In this document: positions 62,303 to 64,000 of the stretch, one piece after another
Layout of the letters: every line of letters starts with the position of its first letter
Position numbering within the stretch: position 1 is the first letter of the stretch
DNA from: Halovibrio salipaludis
GTDB lineage: Bacteria; Pseudomonadota; Gammaproteobacteria; Pseudomonadales; Oleiphilaceae
NCBI RefSeq assembly: GCF_002286965.1
Contig: NZ_NSKD01000002.1
Coordinates: 372,001-436,000 of the forward strand
Length of the DNA stretch: 64,000 nucleotides
Reading direction: 5' to 3'
The notes under the pieces: model-generated
What the model saw: only the letters and a program-made list of their open reading frames with translations
Database searches by the model: none
What the model was told of the DNA's origin: nothing
Position numbers and translations under genes: made by a program

Positions 62303-64000
62303 CTACTCGACGGGTTCGGCGGGCTCTTCCGTTTCGAACTCGAACGCCAGGTCGTCGTCCTTCACATGAATGGAGACGTCGCCACCGTTCTTCGACAGCC
62401 GCCCGAACAGGATCTCCTCCGCCAGGCCCTTCTTGATCTTCTCCTGGATCAGGCGGCCCATGGGACGTGCGCCCATGTTCTCGTCGTAGCCGTGCTGGGC
62501 CAGCCAGAGCTTGGCCTCGTCGTCCACGTGCAGCACCACCTGTTTCTCGTCCAGCTGGGCCTGGAGCTCCGTAAGGAACTTGTCGACCACGTGCGAGATG
62601 ATTTCCGGACTGAGCGAACGGAACTGGATGATGCCATCCAGGCGGTTCCGGAACTCCGGCGTGAAGGTCTTGTTGATGATCTCCATGCCGTCGGTGCTGT
62701 GATCCTGGTTGGCAAAGCCGATGGAGCGCTTGGTCAGCACCTCCGCGCCCGCGTTGGTGGTCATCACCAGGATCACATGGCGGAAGTCCGCCTTGCGCCC
62801 GTTGTTGTCCGTGAGCGTCCCGTGGTCCATGACCTGCAGCAGCAGGTTGAACACTTCCGGGTGCGCCTTCTCGATCTCATCAAGCAGCAGCACACAGTGC
62901 GGATGCTTGTTCACGTTCTCGGTCAGCAGCCCGCCCTGGTCGTAGCCTACGTAGCCCGGAGGCGCCCCGATCAGGCGTGACACGGTGTGGCGCTCCATGT
63001 ACTCGGACATGTCGAAGCGCACCAGCTCGATGCCCAGAAGGCTGGCCAGCTGGCGCGTGACCTCGGTCTTGCCCACACCCGTGGGGCCGGCGAACATGAA
63101 GGCGCCCTCGGGCTTCTCCGGCGCCTTGAGCCCGGCCCGGGCCAGCTTGATGGCGGTGGACAGGGACTCGATGGCCTCGTCCTGGCCGAACACGGTCATC
63201 TTCAGGTCGCGCTCGATGTTGCGCAGCACGTCCTTGTCCGAGGAGGACACATTCTTTGGGGGGATCCGCGCGATCGCCGCCACAATGTCCTCGATCGCCC
63301 CTTCATTGATCACCTTGCGACGCTTGGACACCGGCAGCAGCTGCTGGCGCGCGCCCGCCTCATCAATCACATCAATGGCCTTGTCCGGCAGGTGACGATC
63401 GGTAATGTACCGGCCCGCCAGCTCTGCGGCGCTGCGCAGCGCCTTATCGGTGTACTTGAGTTCATGATGCTTCTCGAAGTGGCTCTTGAGCCCCTTGAGG
63501 ATCCGGTAGGTGTCCTCAACGCTCGGCTCGTTCACATCAATCTTCTGGAAACGCCGCGCCAGGGCACTGTCCTTCTCGAAGATCCCGCGGAACTCGGAGA
63601 AGGTGGTTGAGCCGATGCAGCGTATCTCGCCGGAGCCCAGCATGGGCTTGAGCAGGTTCGAAGCGTCCATGACACCACCCGAAGCCGAGCCGGCACCGAT
63701 GATGGTGTGGATCTCGTCAATGAACAGGATGGCGTGCTCGCGCTTCTTGAGCTCCGCCAGCAGTGCCTTGAGCCGCTTTTCGAAGTCACCCCGGTACTTG
63801 GTACCGGCCAGCAGTGCGCCCAGATCCAGCGAGAACACCTCAGCGTTCTTGATGACATCCGGCACATCCCCGTCCACGATCTTCTTGGCCAGGCCCTCGG
63901 CAATGGCGGTCTTGCCCACGCCGGCCTCGCCCACCAGCAGCGGGTTGTTCTTGCGCCGGCGGACCAGGATCTGGATGGTGCGTTCCACCTCATGCTCGCG
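62303..64000 (-). CDS. clpA: ClpA unfoldase, N-terminus beyond the window (partial)
   Basis: The 566 visible residues cover most of both AAA+ modules. D1 has Walker [10 protein letters not shown] and [10 protein letters not shown]2 has Walker [22 protein letters not shown] and sensor AGAEVLTK. The [23 protein letters not shown] linker is characteristic of ClpA rather than ClpB, and the long ClpB middle domain is absent. The N-terminal ClpS-binding domain and the start lie past 64000. With ClpP and ClpS it degrades N-end-rule substrates supplied by Aat and Bpt. Confidence 0.95.
   Translation of the reverse strand, partial: REHEVERTIQILVRRRKNNPLLVGEAGVGKTAIAEGLAKKIVDGDVPDVIKNAEVFSLDLGALLAGTKYRGDFEKRLKALLAELKKREHAILFIDEIHTIIGAGSASGGVMDASNLLKPMLGSGEIRCIGSTTFSEFRGIFEKDSALARRFQKIDVNEPSVEDTYRILKGLKSHFEKHHELKYTDKALRSAAELAGRYITDRHLPDKAIDVIDEAGARQQLLPVSKRRKVINEGAIEDIVAAIARIPPKNVSSSDKDVLRNIERDLKMTVFGQDEAIESLSTAIKLARAGLKAPEKPEGAFMFAGPTGVGKTEVTRQLASLLGIELVRFDMSEYMERHTVSRLIGAPPGYVGYDQGGLLTENVNKHPHCVLLLDEIEKAHPEVFNLLLQVMDHGTLTDNNGRKADFRHVILVMTTNAGAEVLTKRSIGFANQDHSTDGMEIINKTFTPEFRNRLDGIIQFRSLSPEIISHVVDKFLTELQAQLDEKQVVLHVDDEAKLWLAQHGYDENMGARPMGRLIQEKIKKGLAEEILFGRLSKNGGDVSIHVKDDDLAFEFETEEPAEPVE

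Overview
The window is a chromosomal segment from a Gram-negative gammaproteobacterium. Evidence for this is the presence of LPS genes (kdsB, lpxK, msbA), a Lol lipoprotein transporter, ExbB/ExbD, and two core neighbourhoods arranged much as in Pseudomonas and Marinobacter: PilZ-lolC-lolD-DUF2062-comEC-exbB-exbD-lpxK-Trm112-kdsB-ptp-murB, and trxB-aat-bpt-infA-clpA. The species cannot be fixed from the sequence; a marine Marinobacter-like relative is a reasonable guess. Most of the window is GC-rich, but about 18.9-24.6 kb is clearly AT-richer.

Layout. 1-2.7 kb: end of an EAL c-di-GMP phosphodiesterase, a PilZ protein, an EamA transporter, and exported methionine sulfoxide reductases MsrA and MsrB. 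2.8-37.3 kb: a very large, almost entirely minus-strand exopolysaccharide (EPS) locus of the exosortase/PEP-CTERM type. Transcription starts near 37.3 kb with the initiating sugar-phosphate transferase, then export lipoprotein, chain-length protein, BY-kinase-like ATPase, outer-membrane TIGR03016-like protein and DUF3473 deacetylase. It continues through ten further glycosyltransferases, a Wzy-like polymerase, a flippase, three acetyltransferases, two more deacetylases, an amidotransferase, two ATP-grasp enzymes and a CapK-like adenylating enzyme, and ends with an exosortase-EpsI fusion. A plus-strand sulfotransferase interrupts it at 16.6 kb. 37.5-40.6 kb: a divergent nucleotide-sugar dehydrogenase and two tandem PEP-CTERM proteins, the likely exosortase substrates. 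40.6-44.3 kb: the prpBCD methylcitrate operon with a hairpin-rich repeat between prpC and prpD. 44.4-56.1 kb: envelope and LPS genes. 56.1-61.9 kb: a small exported protein, agmatine-to-putrescine genes aguA/aguB, moxR, trxB, aat and bpt. 62-64 kb: infA and the convergent, window-truncated clpA.

How the parts fit. The EPS genes form a complete Wzx/Wzy-type assembly and export line with an unusually large set of decorating enzymes (sulfate, acetyl, amide, and possibly amino-acid or acyl groups). The exosortase would process the two PEP-CTERM proteins made from the other end of the locus. A perfect sigma-54 consensus precedes the second PEP-CTERM gene and a one-mismatch copy precedes the EPS operon; weaker copies lie before the other PEP-CTERM gene and the dehydrogenase. 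This points to joint RpoN control of matrix polysaccharide and matrix protein. c-di-GMP genes (EAL, two PilZ) lie nearby.

Most notable: the sigma-54 pair; the BY-kinase with Ala in place of the Walker A Lys; ComEC with a degenerate metallo-beta-lactamase domain; a single LolC/E-type permease; the secreted TIG-like protein of unknown role at 23.1-24.6 kb; the tandem PEP-CTERM paralogues; and the intergenic repeat in prp.
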